30,280 nt of DNA from Streptomyces megasporus (GCF_000718985.1 NZ_JODL01000041.1:1-30280); one strand, 5' to 3'. Numbered from the stretch's first letter, positions 9,319 to 16,925 are shown. Notes: generated by a model not told the origin, from the sequence alone. Program-made: numbers and translations.

Positions 9319-9372
9319 CCGCCGACCCCGACCCCGACGCCAAACCCCGGCACGGCGGGCGGTCGGCGGTCA
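9316..9372. terminator. Inverted repeat holding both convergent stop codons
   Basis: The perfect 12-bp arms TGACCGCCGACC (9316-9327) and GGTCGGCGGTCA (9361-9372) begin with the TGA of each convergent gene. The 33-nt loop contains further GC-rich pairing potential. It probably serves as a shared bidirectional terminator. Confidence 0.6.
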
Positions 9373-9591
9373 CGGGACCGGCGCGCCGCGGCCGGAGTGG
9401 ACCAGACACAGACCGGCCTCGACCAGCGCCCAACCGATCCGGCGGCGTACGGCGGCCGTCCGGCGGGCCCTCGGCGCCGAACGCGGCGACGAGGCGGCGC
9501 GCGCCAGGCGCCACAGGTCCGCTTCCCGCCGTAACGCGGCGGACCGCGTCCGCAGGACGGCGAGGTGGACGTCGGGGTGGGAGTCGTGCAC
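9370..9591 (-). CDS. Small arginine-rich conserved protein with a TTA codon
   Basis: 73 residues, very basic and alanine-rich, with an HDSHPDVHLAVLRTRSAALR opening and a short hydrophobic stretch IGWALVEAGLCLV near the end. Small proteins of this type are, from memory, frequent in Streptomyces, often beside ArsR regulators; no function is known to me. The GTG at 9591 has a good GGAGG site about 5 nt upstream. It follows arsR on the same strand after 36 bp and is probably cotranscribed with it. Codon 20 is TTA (9534-9532), the rare leucine codon read by the bldA tRNA, so its translation may be restricted to development. Confidence 0.75.
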   Translation of the reverse strand: MHDSHPDVHLAVLRTRSAALRREADLWRLARAASSPRSAPRARRTAAVRRRIGWALVEAGLCLVHSGRGAPVP

Positions 9592-9627
9592 GGGGCCTCC
9601 GGAGTCGGTCGGGTTGGGTCGGGTCGG

Positions 9628-10221
9628 TCAGCCGTCGGAGCGGGGGAAGCCGTGGAGGTGGATGCGGTACCGCTCGGCCCGCTCGTCGTCGCCCCGTCCG
9701 TCCTCGGCGCGCTCCCGGTAGCTCTCGATCAGCTCGTGGATCCGGTCGTTCAACTCCCTGGCCAGCTCGGGCGTCAGCCGCAGGGTGAAGTCGCCGAGTT
9801 CCGAGGCCCGTCGCCACTCGTCGGGCCAGTCGTGGTGGGTGCCCAGCCAGGTGCCCAGCTCGTGGGCGTGCACGGTGGCCGTCTCGTGCAGCAGCAGGTC
9901 GAGCGCGCCGCGCACCTCCGGGTCGGGGTGCCGGACGAACGTCTCGACGTCGTCCACCCGTGTGCCCTGGTGTGCCGCCTTCCACCAGCGCTCCCGCGCG
10001 GTGCCGCGCCCCGTCTCCTCCTCGACGAAGCCGTACGCGGCGAGCTGCCGCAGGTGGTAGCTCGTCGCCCCGCTGGACTCGTCGAGCCGGTCGGCCAACC
10101 GGGACGCGGTGGCGGGGCCGTACTCGCCCAGCGCGCGGAGGATGCGGATGCGCAGGGGGTGGGCGAGGGCGCGCAGCGAACGGGGATCGAGGGTGCGGAC
10201 GGTGTGACGGGACTCCGGCAT
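9628..10221 (-). CDS. ArsR-family winged-helix transcriptional regulator
   Basis: A 197-residue repressor-type regulator. The winged helix covers about residues 10-80: LRALAHPLRIRILRALGEYGPATASRLAD, then the recognition helix SSGATSYHLRQLAAYGFVEE. No cysteine or histidine metal-sensor cluster is evident, so it is not an arsenic sensor. The C-terminal 100 residues are helical, with a DDWPDEWRRASE-like segment seen in HTH_20-type proteins. The ATG at 10221 is leaderless, 6 nt behind TACGGT. The promoter is covered by a palindrome, so autorepression is likely. It is divergent from ada-alkA, with 140 bp between the starts, and is followed by a small TTA gene. Confidence 0.92.
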   Translation of the reverse strand: MPESRHTVRTLDPRSLRALAHPLRIRILRALGEYGPATASRLADRLDESSGATSYHLRQLAAYGFVEEETGRGTARERWWKAAHQGTRVDDVETFVRHPDPEVRGALDLLLHETATVHAHELGTWLGTHHDWPDEWRRASELGDFTLRLTPELARELNDRIHELIESYRERAEDGRGDDERAERYRIHLHGFPRSDG

Positions 10222-10227
10222 GGAATG

Positions 10228-10256
10228 ACCGTACGGGTGCAAAGAAAGCTTTGCAA
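10228..10256 (-). promoter_or_regulatory. arsR promoter, leaderless, overlapped by operator 1
   Basis: The -35 TTGCAA (10256-10251), a 17-nt spacer and the -10 TACGGT (10233-10228) are followed after 6 nt by the ATG. This is one of the best promoters in the window. Operator 1 (10238-10255) covers the -35 and most of the spacer. Confidence 0.75.
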
Positions 10257-10283
10257 GGGATTGGTTGCAAAGGGTTCTCTGCA
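10238..10283. promoter_or_regulatory. Tandem palindromic operators of the ArsR regulator
   Basis: Operator 1 is TGCAAAG-N4-CTTTGCA (10238-10255), a perfect 7-bp palindrome. Operator 2 is TGCAAAG-N4-CTCTGCA (10266-10283), with one mismatch. The two start 28 bp apart. Together they lie between the divergent arsR and ada-alkA genes. Confidence 0.75.
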
Positions 10284-10361
10284 TCTTGAGCGGGGAGGGC
10301 CGGCACCGTGTCCGATTTCCGCCAGTGGCGGGGCGGTCGGCGGCGCACACTGGACTGCGTG

Positions 10362-11861
10362 ATGGACGACGACAGCAGGTACGAGGCGGTCCGCAGCCGG
10401 GACGAGCGGTTCGACGGCGTGTTCTTCACCGGCGTGCTCACCACCGGCATCTACTGCCGCCCCAGTTGCCCGGCCGTCACCCCCAAGCGGGAGAACGTCC
10501 GCTTCTTCCCCTCGTCGGCCGCCGCCCAGCGGGCGGGCCTGCGAGCCTGTCGCCGCTGCCGGCCGGACGCCGTGCCCGGCTCGGCGGAGTGGAACGTGCG
10601 GGGCGACCTCGTCGGCCGCGCGATGCGGATGATCGCCGACGGGGTCGTGGACCGCGAGGGCGTCGAGGGACTCGCCGGCCGCCTGGGCTACAGCGTCCGA
10701 CAGGTCCGCCGCCGGCTCACCGAGGAACTCGGCGCCGGACCGGTGGCCCTGGCCCGCGCCCAGCGGGCGCACACCGCCCGGGTGCTGCTCCAGACGACGG
10801 CGCTGTCGGTCACCGAGATCGCCTTCGCCGCCGGCTTCGCCAGCGTGCGGCAGTTCAACGACACCATCCGCGAGATCCACGCCCGCACCCCGAGCGAACT
10901 GCGGGCCGCGGGCCGCGGCCGGCCGGCCGCCGAGGGCGGGGGAGTGACGCTGCGGCTCGCCCACCGGGGGCCGTACGCCGCCGGAGAGGTGTTCGACTTC
11001 CTCGGGCGCCGGGCCGTACCCGGTATCGAGGAGGTCGTCGGCGAACCGGGCGACCGCGTCTACCGGCGCACCCTCGCCCTGCCCTACGGGCACGGGATCG
11101 CGGACGTCGGCGAGGCGGGCGGCGGGGCGGACGGCGCGGGCGGGGGCTGGCTGCCGTGCCGGCTGCGCCTGACCGACCTGCGGGACCTGACCACCGCCGT
11201 CCAACGGGTGCGCCGACTGTTCGACCTGGACGCCGACCCCTACGCCGTCACCGAGCGGCTGGGCGCCGACCCGCTGCTGGGCCCCCTGGCGCGGCGGCGG
11301 CCGGGGCTGCGCTCGCCGGGCGCGGTCGACCCGGGGGAGTCGGCGGTGCGCGCGGTGCTCGGCCAGCAGGTCACCGTGGGCGCGGCCCGCACCCTGGCGG
11401 GCACCCTCGTGGCGGCGTACGGCAAGCCGCTGCCCGCTTCCGACGGCTCCCTCACCCACCTCTTCCCCGACCCCGACGGCCTCGCCGAGGCGCCTCTGAC
11501 GGAACTGGGCATGCCCGAGAGCAGGCGCCGGACGATCCGCACGGTCGCCACGGCCCTCGCCGACGGCACCGTCGACCTCGACCCCGGCGCCGACCGGGAC
11601 GAGGCCGAGCGGGCGCTGCTCGCGCTGCGCGGGATCGGTCCGTGGACGGCGGGCTACATCCGGATGCGCGCGCTGGGCGACCCGGACGTCTTCCTGCCGG
11701 GCGACGCGGGCGTCCGACACGGGGCGGCGCGGATCGGGGCGGCGGCGGAGCACGCCGAGGGGTGGCGGCCCTGGCGCTCCTACGCCGTGCACCACCTGTG
11801 GAACGCCACGGCCCCCAGCCATGAGAATCACCGGAACACCACGACCCCGGAGACACGATGA
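10362..11861 (+). CDS. Ada-AlkA fusion: methylphosphotriester transferase, AraC HTH and DNA glycosylase
   Basis: A 499-residue bifunctional repair protein. Residues 1-75 form the Ada zinc domain with C32, C36, C63 and C66 (GIYCRPSC, ACRRC); by homology one of these accepts the methyl group from phosphotriesters. Residues about 80-180 are an AraC helix-turn-helix pair. The rest is AlkA: an N-terminal beta domain, then the helix-hairpin-helix LLALRGIGPWTAGYIRMRALG and the catalytic aspartate in FLPGDAGVR, which remove 3-methyladenine-type bases. The actinobacterial Ada-AlkA fusion with separate Ogt is a known arrangement. The ATG at 10362 is chosen; an adjacent GTG at 10359 is equally possible. 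The stop overlaps the ogt start. Activation by the methylated protein itself is expected. Confidence 0.94.
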   Translation: MDDDSRYEAVRSRDERFDGVFFTGVLTTGIYCRPSCPAVTPKRENVRFFPSSAAAQRAGLRACRRCRPDAVPGSAEWNVRGDLVGRAMRMIADGVVDREGVEGLAGRLGYSVRQVRRRLTEELGAGPVALARAQRAHTARVLLQTTALSVTEIAFAAGFASVRQFNDTIREIHARTPSELRAAGRGRPAAEGGGVTLRLAHRGPYAAGEVFDFLGRRAVPGIEEVVGEPGDRVYRRTLALPYGHGIADVGEAGGGADGAGGGWLPCRLRLTDLRDLTTAVQRVRRLFDLDADPYAVTERLGADPLLGPLARRRPGLRSPGAVDPGESAVRAVLGQQVTVGAARTLAGTLVAAYGKPLPASDGSLTHLFPDPDGLAEAPLTELGMPESRRRTIRTVATALADGTVDLDPGADRDEAERALLALRGIGPWTAGYIRMRALGDPDVFLPGDAGVRHGAARIGAAAEHAEGWRPWRSYAVHHLWNATAPSHENHRNTTTPETR

Positions 11862-12340
11862 GCACCCTGTACACCGTCCACCCCAGCCCGCTGGGCGAGT
11901 TGCTGATCGCCGGCCCCGAGCCCGGCGCGCTGGCCTCGATCACCGTGCCCGGTCAGAAGGGCGGCGCCCGGGTGCTGCCCGACTGGCGGCGCGACGACGC
12001 CGCGTTCGTCGAGGCGACCCGGCAACTGGACGCCTACTTCGCCGGGGAGTTGAAGGAGTTCGACCTCACCCTGGCCACCCGGGGCTCGGAGTTCCGCGAG
12101 CGGATCTGGGCGGCCCTGGACCGCCTCCCCTACGGGAGCACCGTCACCTACGGCGAGTTGACCGTCATGGCGGGGCTGGAGCCGCGGTCGGTGCGGGCCG
12201 TCGGGGGCGCGGTCGGCTCCAACCCGCTGATGGTGGTGCGCCCCTGTCACCGCGTCGTCGGCGCGAACGGCTCGCTGACCGGGTACGCGGGCGGGCTGGA
12301 CCGCAAACGGTGGTTGCTCGCCCTCGAAGGGGTGCTCTGA
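11858..12340 (+). CDS. ogt: Methylated-DNA--protein-cysteine methyltransferase
   Basis: A 160-residue suicide enzyme that transfers alkyl groups from O6-alkylguanine or O4-alkylthymine to its own cysteine. The active-site motif is RPCHRVVG, preceded by the helix-turn-helix segment YGSTVTYGEL and AVGGAVGSNPL with the conserved asparagine. The ATG overlaps the TGA of ada-alkA (ATGA), so the two are one translationally coupled operon. It supplies the methyltransferase half that E. coli Ada carries in one chain. The length is normal for Ogt. Confidence 0.95.
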   Translation: MSTLYTVHPSPLGELLIAGPEPGALASITVPGQKGGARVLPDWRRDDAAFVEATRQLDAYFAGELKEFDLTLATRGSEFRERIWAALDRLPYGSTVTYGELTVMAGLEPRSVRAVGGAVGSNPLMVVRPCHRVVGANGSLTGYAGGLDRKRWLLALEGVL

Positions 12341-12406
12341 CCCTTCACCCCAACGCGCCTCCGACACGCGGGAGTTGGCTGAGGTGACCCGCCCGTCGCG
12401 GGCATG

Positions 12407-12412
12407 GACAAT
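12407..12412 (+). promoter_or_regulatory. -10 box of the leaderless PP2C-like gene
   Basis: GACAAT is followed by 7 nt and the ATG at 12420. No Shine-Dalgarno is present. A weak -35 (GTGACC, 12384-12389) lies 17 nt upstream. Confidence 0.5.
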
Positions 12413-12419
12413 CGAGGGC

Positions 12420-13727
12420 ATGAGCCGACAGGGGGAGAACGCGGGCAGGCCCGACTGGTGGGGCCGGCTCTATGACGGGGACGCGCCGGACACCGGTCGC
12501 GCGGCGGCGGACGACAGCGTCGACGAACGCTTCGACTCCGCCGCCGGCACGGTCGGTGTGGCCCGCACTCCGGTCCCCGCGCCGCCCACGGACACCGAGA
12601 CCACCGAACCCGACCAACACCCGGGCGGGCACCCCGACGAACATCCCGACGGACACCCAGACGGGCACTCCGACGGACGCGGTGGGCCCGACGTGGACGC
12701 CGAGGCTCCCACGGCCCTCACCAACGCCCCCGGTGCCGCGGATTCCGCCGCCGCGAACGCCGACGCCCCGGGTGCCGCGGACACCGCCGACGCCCGCCCG
12801 GCCGTCTCCCCGGCCGTCCTCCCGGCCGTCCACGAGCCCGAGCCGGCCGCCCTCCCCGCCGCCGACCCCGACGAACCGGCCGACCTGCCGCCCGACACCG
12901 TGTTGGAGGAGGCACGGCACGGGTCCTTCACCCTGCGCGCGGCCTCTCTGCGCGGCGCGGCGGCCCGCGAGCGGGGCGAGCCGCGCCGCGACGCCCTGCT
13001 CACCGCCCGCTTCGGCGCCGGCCGTGACGCGCTGGTGCTCGTCGCCGTGGCCACCGGCCCCCGCGCCGTCGCCGGGGCGCACCGGGCCGCGCGGGAGATA
13101 TCCCGGTGGGTGGGATCGGCCGTCGGGCACAGCCACACCCGACTCGTCGAGGACATCCGCGCCGCCCGCCGGGACGATCTGAAGTCCGGTCTGCACCGGC
13201 TGACCGGCCGCGGCTACGGCCGGCTGCGCGCCCGCGCGGCCGAACTGGGCCTGGCGGCCGAGGAGTACACCGCCGACCTGCGCTGTCTGCTGCTGCCCGC
13301 CGATCCCGAGTGCCGGGTCCGGGTGTTCTTCGGGGTGGGGAGCGGCGGGCTGTTCCGGCTGCGGGACGGCCGGTGGCAGGACATCGATCCCGGCGGTCGC
13401 GGACCGGGCGCCCGCGCCGGTGCCGGAAACGCGCCCCGGGCCGAGGAGTTCGGGGGCGGGAGCCTCGTCCCCGACCCCGGTCCCGCCCCCGCGATGTCCG
13501 GACCGTTCCGCTTCCGGGCCTCCCTCGCCCGTCCGGGCGACACCCTGCTGCTGTGCAGCGCGGGGCTGGCCGCGCCGATGCGGGACGGACACGCCCTCGC
13601 CGACCGGCTGGCCGAACGCTGGTCCGACCGCGAGCCGCCGGGACCGGTCGGCTTCCTCGCCGACGCGCAGTCGAGGATCGAGGGGCACACCGACGACCGT
13701 ACGGCCGTGGCGGTCTGGGAGCACTGA
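12420..13727 (+). CDS. PP2C-like protein with degenerate catalytic motifs
   Basis: 435 residues. The first 30 contain a DWWGRLYD motif. Residues about 30-165 are disordered and rich in Ala/Pro/Asp, with five HPDG-type repeats. Residues about 168-435 follow the PP2C fold in order: SLRGAAARERGEPRRDALLTA, VAVATGPRAVAGAHRAA, FFGVGSGGLFRLRDG, DTLLLCSAGLAAP and GHTDDRTAVAVW. The metal-binding aspartates of the usual VADG and CSDG motifs are replaced (VATG, CSAG), so phosphatase activity is doubtful. It may be a pseudophosphatase binding partner. The ATG at 12420 is leaderless. It is convergent with the DUF2637 gene across a strong terminator, and follows ogt after 79 bp with its own promoter. Confidence 0.8.
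   Translation: MSRQGENAGRPDWWGRLYDGDAPDTGRAAADDSVDERFDSAAGTVGVARTPVPAPPTDTETTEPDQHPGGHPDEHPDGHPDGHSDGRGGPDVDAEAPTALTNAPGAADSAAANADAPGAADTADARPAVSPAVLPAVHEPEPAALPAADPDEPADLPPDTVLEEARHGSFTLRAASLRGAAARERGEPRRDALLTARFGAGRDALVLVAVATGPRAVAGAHRAAREISRWVGSAVGHSHTRLVEDIRAARRDDLKSGLHRLTGRGYGRLRARAAELGLAAEEYTADLRCLLLPADPECRVRVFFGVGSGGLFRLRDGRWQDIDPGGRGPGARAGAGNAPRAEEFGGGSLVPDPGPAPAMSGPFRFRASLARPGDTLLLCSAGLAAPMRDGHALADRLAERWSDREPPGPVGFLADAQSRIEGHTDDRTAVAVWEH
12618..12677 (+). repeat. Five 12-nt coding repeats (HPDG units)
   Basis: Five consecutive 12-nt units encode HPGG, HPDE, HPDG, HPDG and HSDG in the disordered part of the PP2C-like protein. The unit consensus is CACCCCGACGGA. Slippage expansion is likely. 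Clustered histidines could bind metal, but that is speculation. Confidence 0.85.
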
Positions 13728-13766
13728 CCGGCGGCGGTCGGCGCCCGATCCACGCTCCCGAACGCC

Positions 13767-13800
13767 CTCGCCCCGGTCCGCGGACACGGACCGGGGCGAG
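13767..13800. terminator. Strong bidirectional hairpin terminator
   Basis: The perfect 14-bp arms CTCGCCCCGGTCCG and CGGACCGGGGCGAG flank a 6-nt loop. It lies 39 bp after the PP2C-like stop and 30 bp after the stop of the opposing DUF2637 gene. Confidence 0.9.
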
Positions 13801-13830
13801 CCGGGAAATCGGAGGGCCTGTCGCTCTCCG

Positions 13831-14865
13831 TCAGCCGAACTGCTTCTCAATCGCGGCGAGTTTGGCCTCCAGGGAATCCAGCCGCGGGCTGGTGAGGCTG
13901 TCGTCCGAGTCGAAGCTCGACGCCGGGCGCGGAGGATCGACCTTGCGCAGCCCGTCCGCGCCGACCCCGCCGCCCTCGTCCGAGGCGGCCTGGAGCGCGG
14001 CACGCGGTCGGGGAGGCTGCGGAGCGCTCGCGCCGCGCTCCAACTCCACCTGGGGCGCGTCGTCGTCCCGGTGCGGCAGCCGGCCACGGCTGATCGCCCG
14101 CAGTCGGGCCCGCTCCAACTTCTTCTGCTCACGGGCGCGGGCGCGCTCCTGCTCCTTGCGGCGCCGCTCCTCACGGACCTCGTCGACCGCCTCGTCCAGC
14201 GTCCGCACGCCCTCCAGCAGCATCAGCGACCAGGCGGCGTAGGTCTCGCGGGGCGCGCGCAGCCACCGCACGACTCGGATCTGCGGCAGCGGACGCGGCA
14301 CCAGACCCTGCTCGCGCAGGGCGGCGCGGCGGGTCTGCTTCAGAGCCCGGTCGAAGAGGATCGCCGCCGCGATCGACATGCCGGCGAAGAACTGCGGGGC
14401 GCCGGCGTGCTCGTCGCCGCGCGGGGCGTGCACCCAGTTGAACCACGCCGCGGCGCCCGCGAACAGCCACACCAGCAGCCGGGAGCCGAGGGAGGCGTCA
14501 CCGTGGCTGGCCTCGCGGACGGCGATGACGGCGGAGAACATCGCCGCGCCGTCCAGTCCGAAGGGAACCAGGTACTCCCAGCCGCCGGAGAGTCCCAGGT
14601 TCTCCCGACCGAAGCCGACCAGGCCGTGGAAGGAGAGGGCGGCGGCGACTCCCGCGCAGCAGAAGAGGAGGACGTAGGAGGCGACGGCGTAGATCCCCTC
14701 CTTGCGGCGGCGCCGCTCCTCCATGCGCTCCCAGGAGTCCTGGTTCTCCTCCTCGTTCCTGTGGCGGCCGTTCCCACGGCCCATCAACACGACCGCTACC
14801 AGGGCGCCGAGGAGCAGTACGGCGCCCGGCAGCACCCAGTTCATCGATATGTCCGTCAGTCTCAT
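13831..14865 (-). CDS. DUF2637-like membrane protein with charged C-terminal coiled region
   Basis: 344 residues. There is an N-terminal membrane helix (WVLPGAVLLLGALVAVVLM), a charged linker, then four helices: about YAVASYVLLFCCAGVAAALS, YLVPFGLDGAAMFSAVIAV, LLVWLFAGAAAWFNWVHA and QFFAGMSIAAAILFDRAL. The LVPFGLDGAAM and AAWFNWVHA segments are DUF2637-like. A cytoplasmic Arg/Glu/Lys-rich helix (VREERRRKEQERARAREQ) and a short terminal coil (LDSLEAKLAAIEKQF) follow. The family also occurs near transfer or spread genes of actinobacterial plasmids, but nothing here suggests a mobile origin. The ATG at 14865 is chosen; an internal ATG at 14844 is possible. Function is unknown. Confidence 0.82.
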   Translation of the reverse strand: MRLTDISMNWVLPGAVLLLGALVAVVLMGRGNGRHRNEEENQDSWERMEERRRRKEGIYAVASYVLLFCCAGVAAALSFHGLVGFGRENLGLSGGWEYLVPFGLDGAAMFSAVIAVREASHGDASLGSRLLVWLFAGAAAWFNWVHAPRGDEHAGAPQFFAGMSIAAAILFDRALKQTRRAALREQGLVPRPLPQIRVVRWLRAPRETYAAWSLMLLEGVRTLDEAVDEVREERRRKEQERARAREQKKLERARLRAISRGRLPHRDDDAPQVELERGASAPQPPRPRAALQAASDEGGGVGADGLRKVDPPRPASSFDSDDSLTSPRLDSLEAKLAAIEKQFG

Positions 14866-15099
14866 CCGGGGGTGTCCCTTGCCTGGCGGCATGCCGTTGG
14901 ACCGGCCCCGCCGTGCTCGCATTGGCTTCGTTGACGCGCAGCATCCTGGCGGAAAACAGATTGAGTGGCAGGCCGTTTGAGCCCAAGAAACCGCCATTGG
15001 TGGCCAGAACGCGCGAACAGGAGTGTAGCGAGCCGAACTTCCTGTCGATATCCGGCCGGGGGATCGAAACCGACGGGTTACCGAACCGTTCGCGAGCGG

Positions 15100-15963
15100 T
15101 CAGGCCGCGGCCGACCCGCTCAACCGCCGGACACGGTCGGCGTCGCACGTCCGGGGGCAGGTGACGCAGGTGTCCTGGGGGCGCAGGGTGTAGAACAGGC
15201 AGCAGCTCGCCCGGTCCCGGGTGGGGAACGTCTCGCCGTTCGGCCCGGACAGCGTCCGGAAGCCCGCACCCTGCGGATACGGGGCGAGGGAACCCGGCAG
15301 CAGCGACTCCGCCTCGGCGATCGCCCGCCGCTCCTCGCCCAGCAGGTGACCGACGTACCACAGGCCCTCGGCGATCTCGTCCGTCACCATGCCCCACAGC
15401 GCACGCGGCCCGCGGCGCATGCGCGGCCGGAAGGCGTCCAGGATCGGGGCGAGGTGCTCGGCGACGGACTCCCGCACGGCAGCGCGCAGCGCCTCCTCGT
15501 CCGCGACGACACGGGCGCCGGGCAGCCGGCCGGCCGGGTCTTTGGGCAGGCAGGAGAAGCCCTCGATCCGCACGGTCATCCGGCCCGACGCGCGGTCGTA
15601 GGCCACCGCGTCCACCGGGACGCGCGGCACCCGGCGGTGGAGGAACCAGGGGACGGTGACCAGCAGGCAGGCGGACCAGGCGTAGCGGTGCAGTCCGAAG
15701 CTGGCGACCACGTCCGGACGGGCCTGCTGCCCGTAGTCGCGCCGCACCTGCTCGTCGTCCCAGGCCAGGAAGGCGTCCAACACGGGCCCGCCCTCGGCCA
15801 GTTCGGCGGCCCCCACCCAGCCGCCCCCGCGCGGCAGCTCCGTGCCGACGGACGCCTCGGTGACCCGCAGGCTCGGCAGGACCTCGGCCAGCCGGGAGTA
15901 GGACGCGGCGAAAGGCGATGCGGCGGACGCCTTGGGCGCCGGGGCAAGGGTGCACATGGCCAT
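15100..15963 (-). CDS. FhuF-type siderophore-iron reductase (2Fe-2S)
   Basis: A 287-residue cytoplasmic protein of the IucA/IucC-like and FhuF group. The C-terminal motif CC-x10-C-x2-C (SCCLFYTL then DTCVTCP) is the unusual [2Fe-2S] ligand set of FhuF, which reduces ferric iron in imported hydroxamate siderophores. The central segment ending in LWGMVTDEIAEGLWYVGHLLGEERRA also fits. The ATG at 15963 follows a GGTGG ribosome site by about 8 nt; an ATG two codons later is possible. An iron box lies 28 bp upstream, so repression by a DtxR/IdeR-type regulator (DmdR1 in Streptomyces) under iron-replete conditions is expected. No transporter is adjacent, so its siderophore system lies elsewhere. Confidence 0.9.
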   Translation of the reverse strand: MAMCTLAPAPKASAASPFAASYSRLAEVLPSLRVTEASVGTELPRGGGWVGAAELAEGGPVLDAFLAWDDEQVRRDYGQQARPDVVASFGLHRYAWSACLLVTVPWFLHRRVPRVPVDAVAYDRASGRMTVRIEGFSCLPKDPAGRLPGARVVADEEALRAAVRESVAEHLAPILDAFRPRMRRGPRALWGMVTDEIAEGLWYVGHLLGEERRAIAEAESLLPGSLAPYPQGAGFRTLSGPNGETFPTRDRASCCLFYTLRPQDTCVTCPRTCDADRVRRLSGSAAA

Positions 15964-15990
15964 GCGAGTACCACCGGATCGAGGTCGTTA

Positions 15991-16009
15991 ACAGGTAAGG
16001 CTTACCTTA
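15991..16009. promoter_or_regulatory. Iron box (DmdR1/IdeR-type operator)
   Basis: The core AGGTAAG-G-CTTACCT (15993-16007) is a perfect 7-bp palindrome around one base and agrees with the actinobacterial iron box at 14 of 19 positions. It lies just upstream of the FhuF-type gene on the minus strand. Confidence 0.88.
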
Positions 16010-16062
16010 CCCCAATGATCCGTAAAGCGCTCCTGCCGGTCCGCCGTCCCCTGATCCGAACC

Positions 16063-16096
16063 GCGTCGGGAGTCGTCCGAGCCCGACTCCCGACGC
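16063..16096 (-). terminator. Hairpin terminator after the TPR gene
   Basis: The 13-bp arms GCGTCGGGAGTCG (16063-16075) and CGACTCCCGACGC (16084-16096) with an 8-nt loop start 14 bp after the TPR gene stop. The stem separates that gene from the iron-box promoter of the next gene on the same strand. Confidence 0.85.
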
Positions 16097-16109
16097 CGCC
16101 GGGACGCCG

Positions 16110-16925
16110 TCAGGAAGCGGGTTCGGACGACTCTCCGGGCGGGCCGAGCCGGTCCGCCAGCCAGGCCGGCACCCCGCCCAGCAGACGGAACAGGCGCCGT
16201 GCCTCGGCGATCAGCCGCTCCGCCTCCGGCTCCGGCTGGACCTCGGCCAGGGAGGCCAGGGCCGGGGCCATGCCCACCAGGTAGCCCAGCTCCTCGCGCA
16301 GCCGCAGGGACTCCGCGAACCCGTGCCGGGCCTCGGCCGCGTCGCCGGCGCGCAGGGCGATCCCGGCCAGGTGCCGCCAGGTGAAGGAGCACAGCAGGAG
16401 GTCGCCCTGAGCGGTGGCCGCCGCGTGCGCCCGGCGGTACGCCGCCCGCGCCGACTGGGGGCTCTCGCCGAAGTGCTCGGTCATCAGGCCGCGCCGGAAG
16501 TCCAGCAGCGCCCGTCGGGCGGAGGCGGGCGGCAGCAGCGCCGCGGCCCGGCCCAGCGCGGCACGGGCCTCGTCGGCCCGATCGCGGATGCCCAACACCG
16601 TGGAGGCGTAGGCCAGATGGCCGCGCTCGCAAGCGGCCGCCCCCCGCTCCTCGTCCGAGTCGGCCAGGGCCTCCGCCGTGCGCAGCGCCTCCTCGGCGCG
16701 CTCCCAGCCGTCGCCGGTGAACATGCAGCGCTCGCCCAGCAGCGCCGCCCGCCGCAGCGCGGCCGAGACGTCCTCCCGCTCGACGTACGGTTCCAGCAGG
16801 GCCGCCGCGTCCTCCCAGCAGCCGCGCGACCTCAGCCGCCACACCGCATGGCCGAGGGGATCGCCATCCGCCCCGCCGTCCGAGCCTTCCAGCCGTACCG
16901 AACGTGACATGGCGGTCTCCGTCAC
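16110..16925 (-). CDS. Tetratricopeptide-repeat protein
   Basis: About 271 residues, almost entirely alpha-helical, with TPR-like helix pairs from about residue 25 on (for example CWEDAAALLEPYV, WERAEEALRTAEALAD, SARAAYRRAHAAATAQGD, DAAEARHGFAESLRLREELG). No enzymatic, DNA-binding or membrane segment is visible; the likely role is protein binding. The GTG at 16925 has GGGGAGG 5 nt upstream; an internal ATG at 16910 with GGAG before it is an alternative. About 80 bp upstream is a perfect CRP-like palindrome. Transcription ends in the hairpin just past the stop. The partner and pathway are unknown. Confidence 0.82.
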   Translation of the reverse strand: MTETAMSRSVRLEGSDGGADGDPLGHAVWRLRSRGCWEDAAALLEPYVEREDVSAALRRAALLGERCMFTGDGWERAEEALRTAEALADSDEERGAAACERGHLAYASTVLGIRDRADEARAALGRAAALLPPASARRALLDFRRGLMTEHFGESPQSARAAYRRAHAAATAQGDLLLCSFTWRHLAGIALRAGDAAEARHGFAESLRLREELGYLVGMAPALASLAEVQPEPEAERLIAEARRLFRLLGGVPAWLADRLGPPGESSEPAS

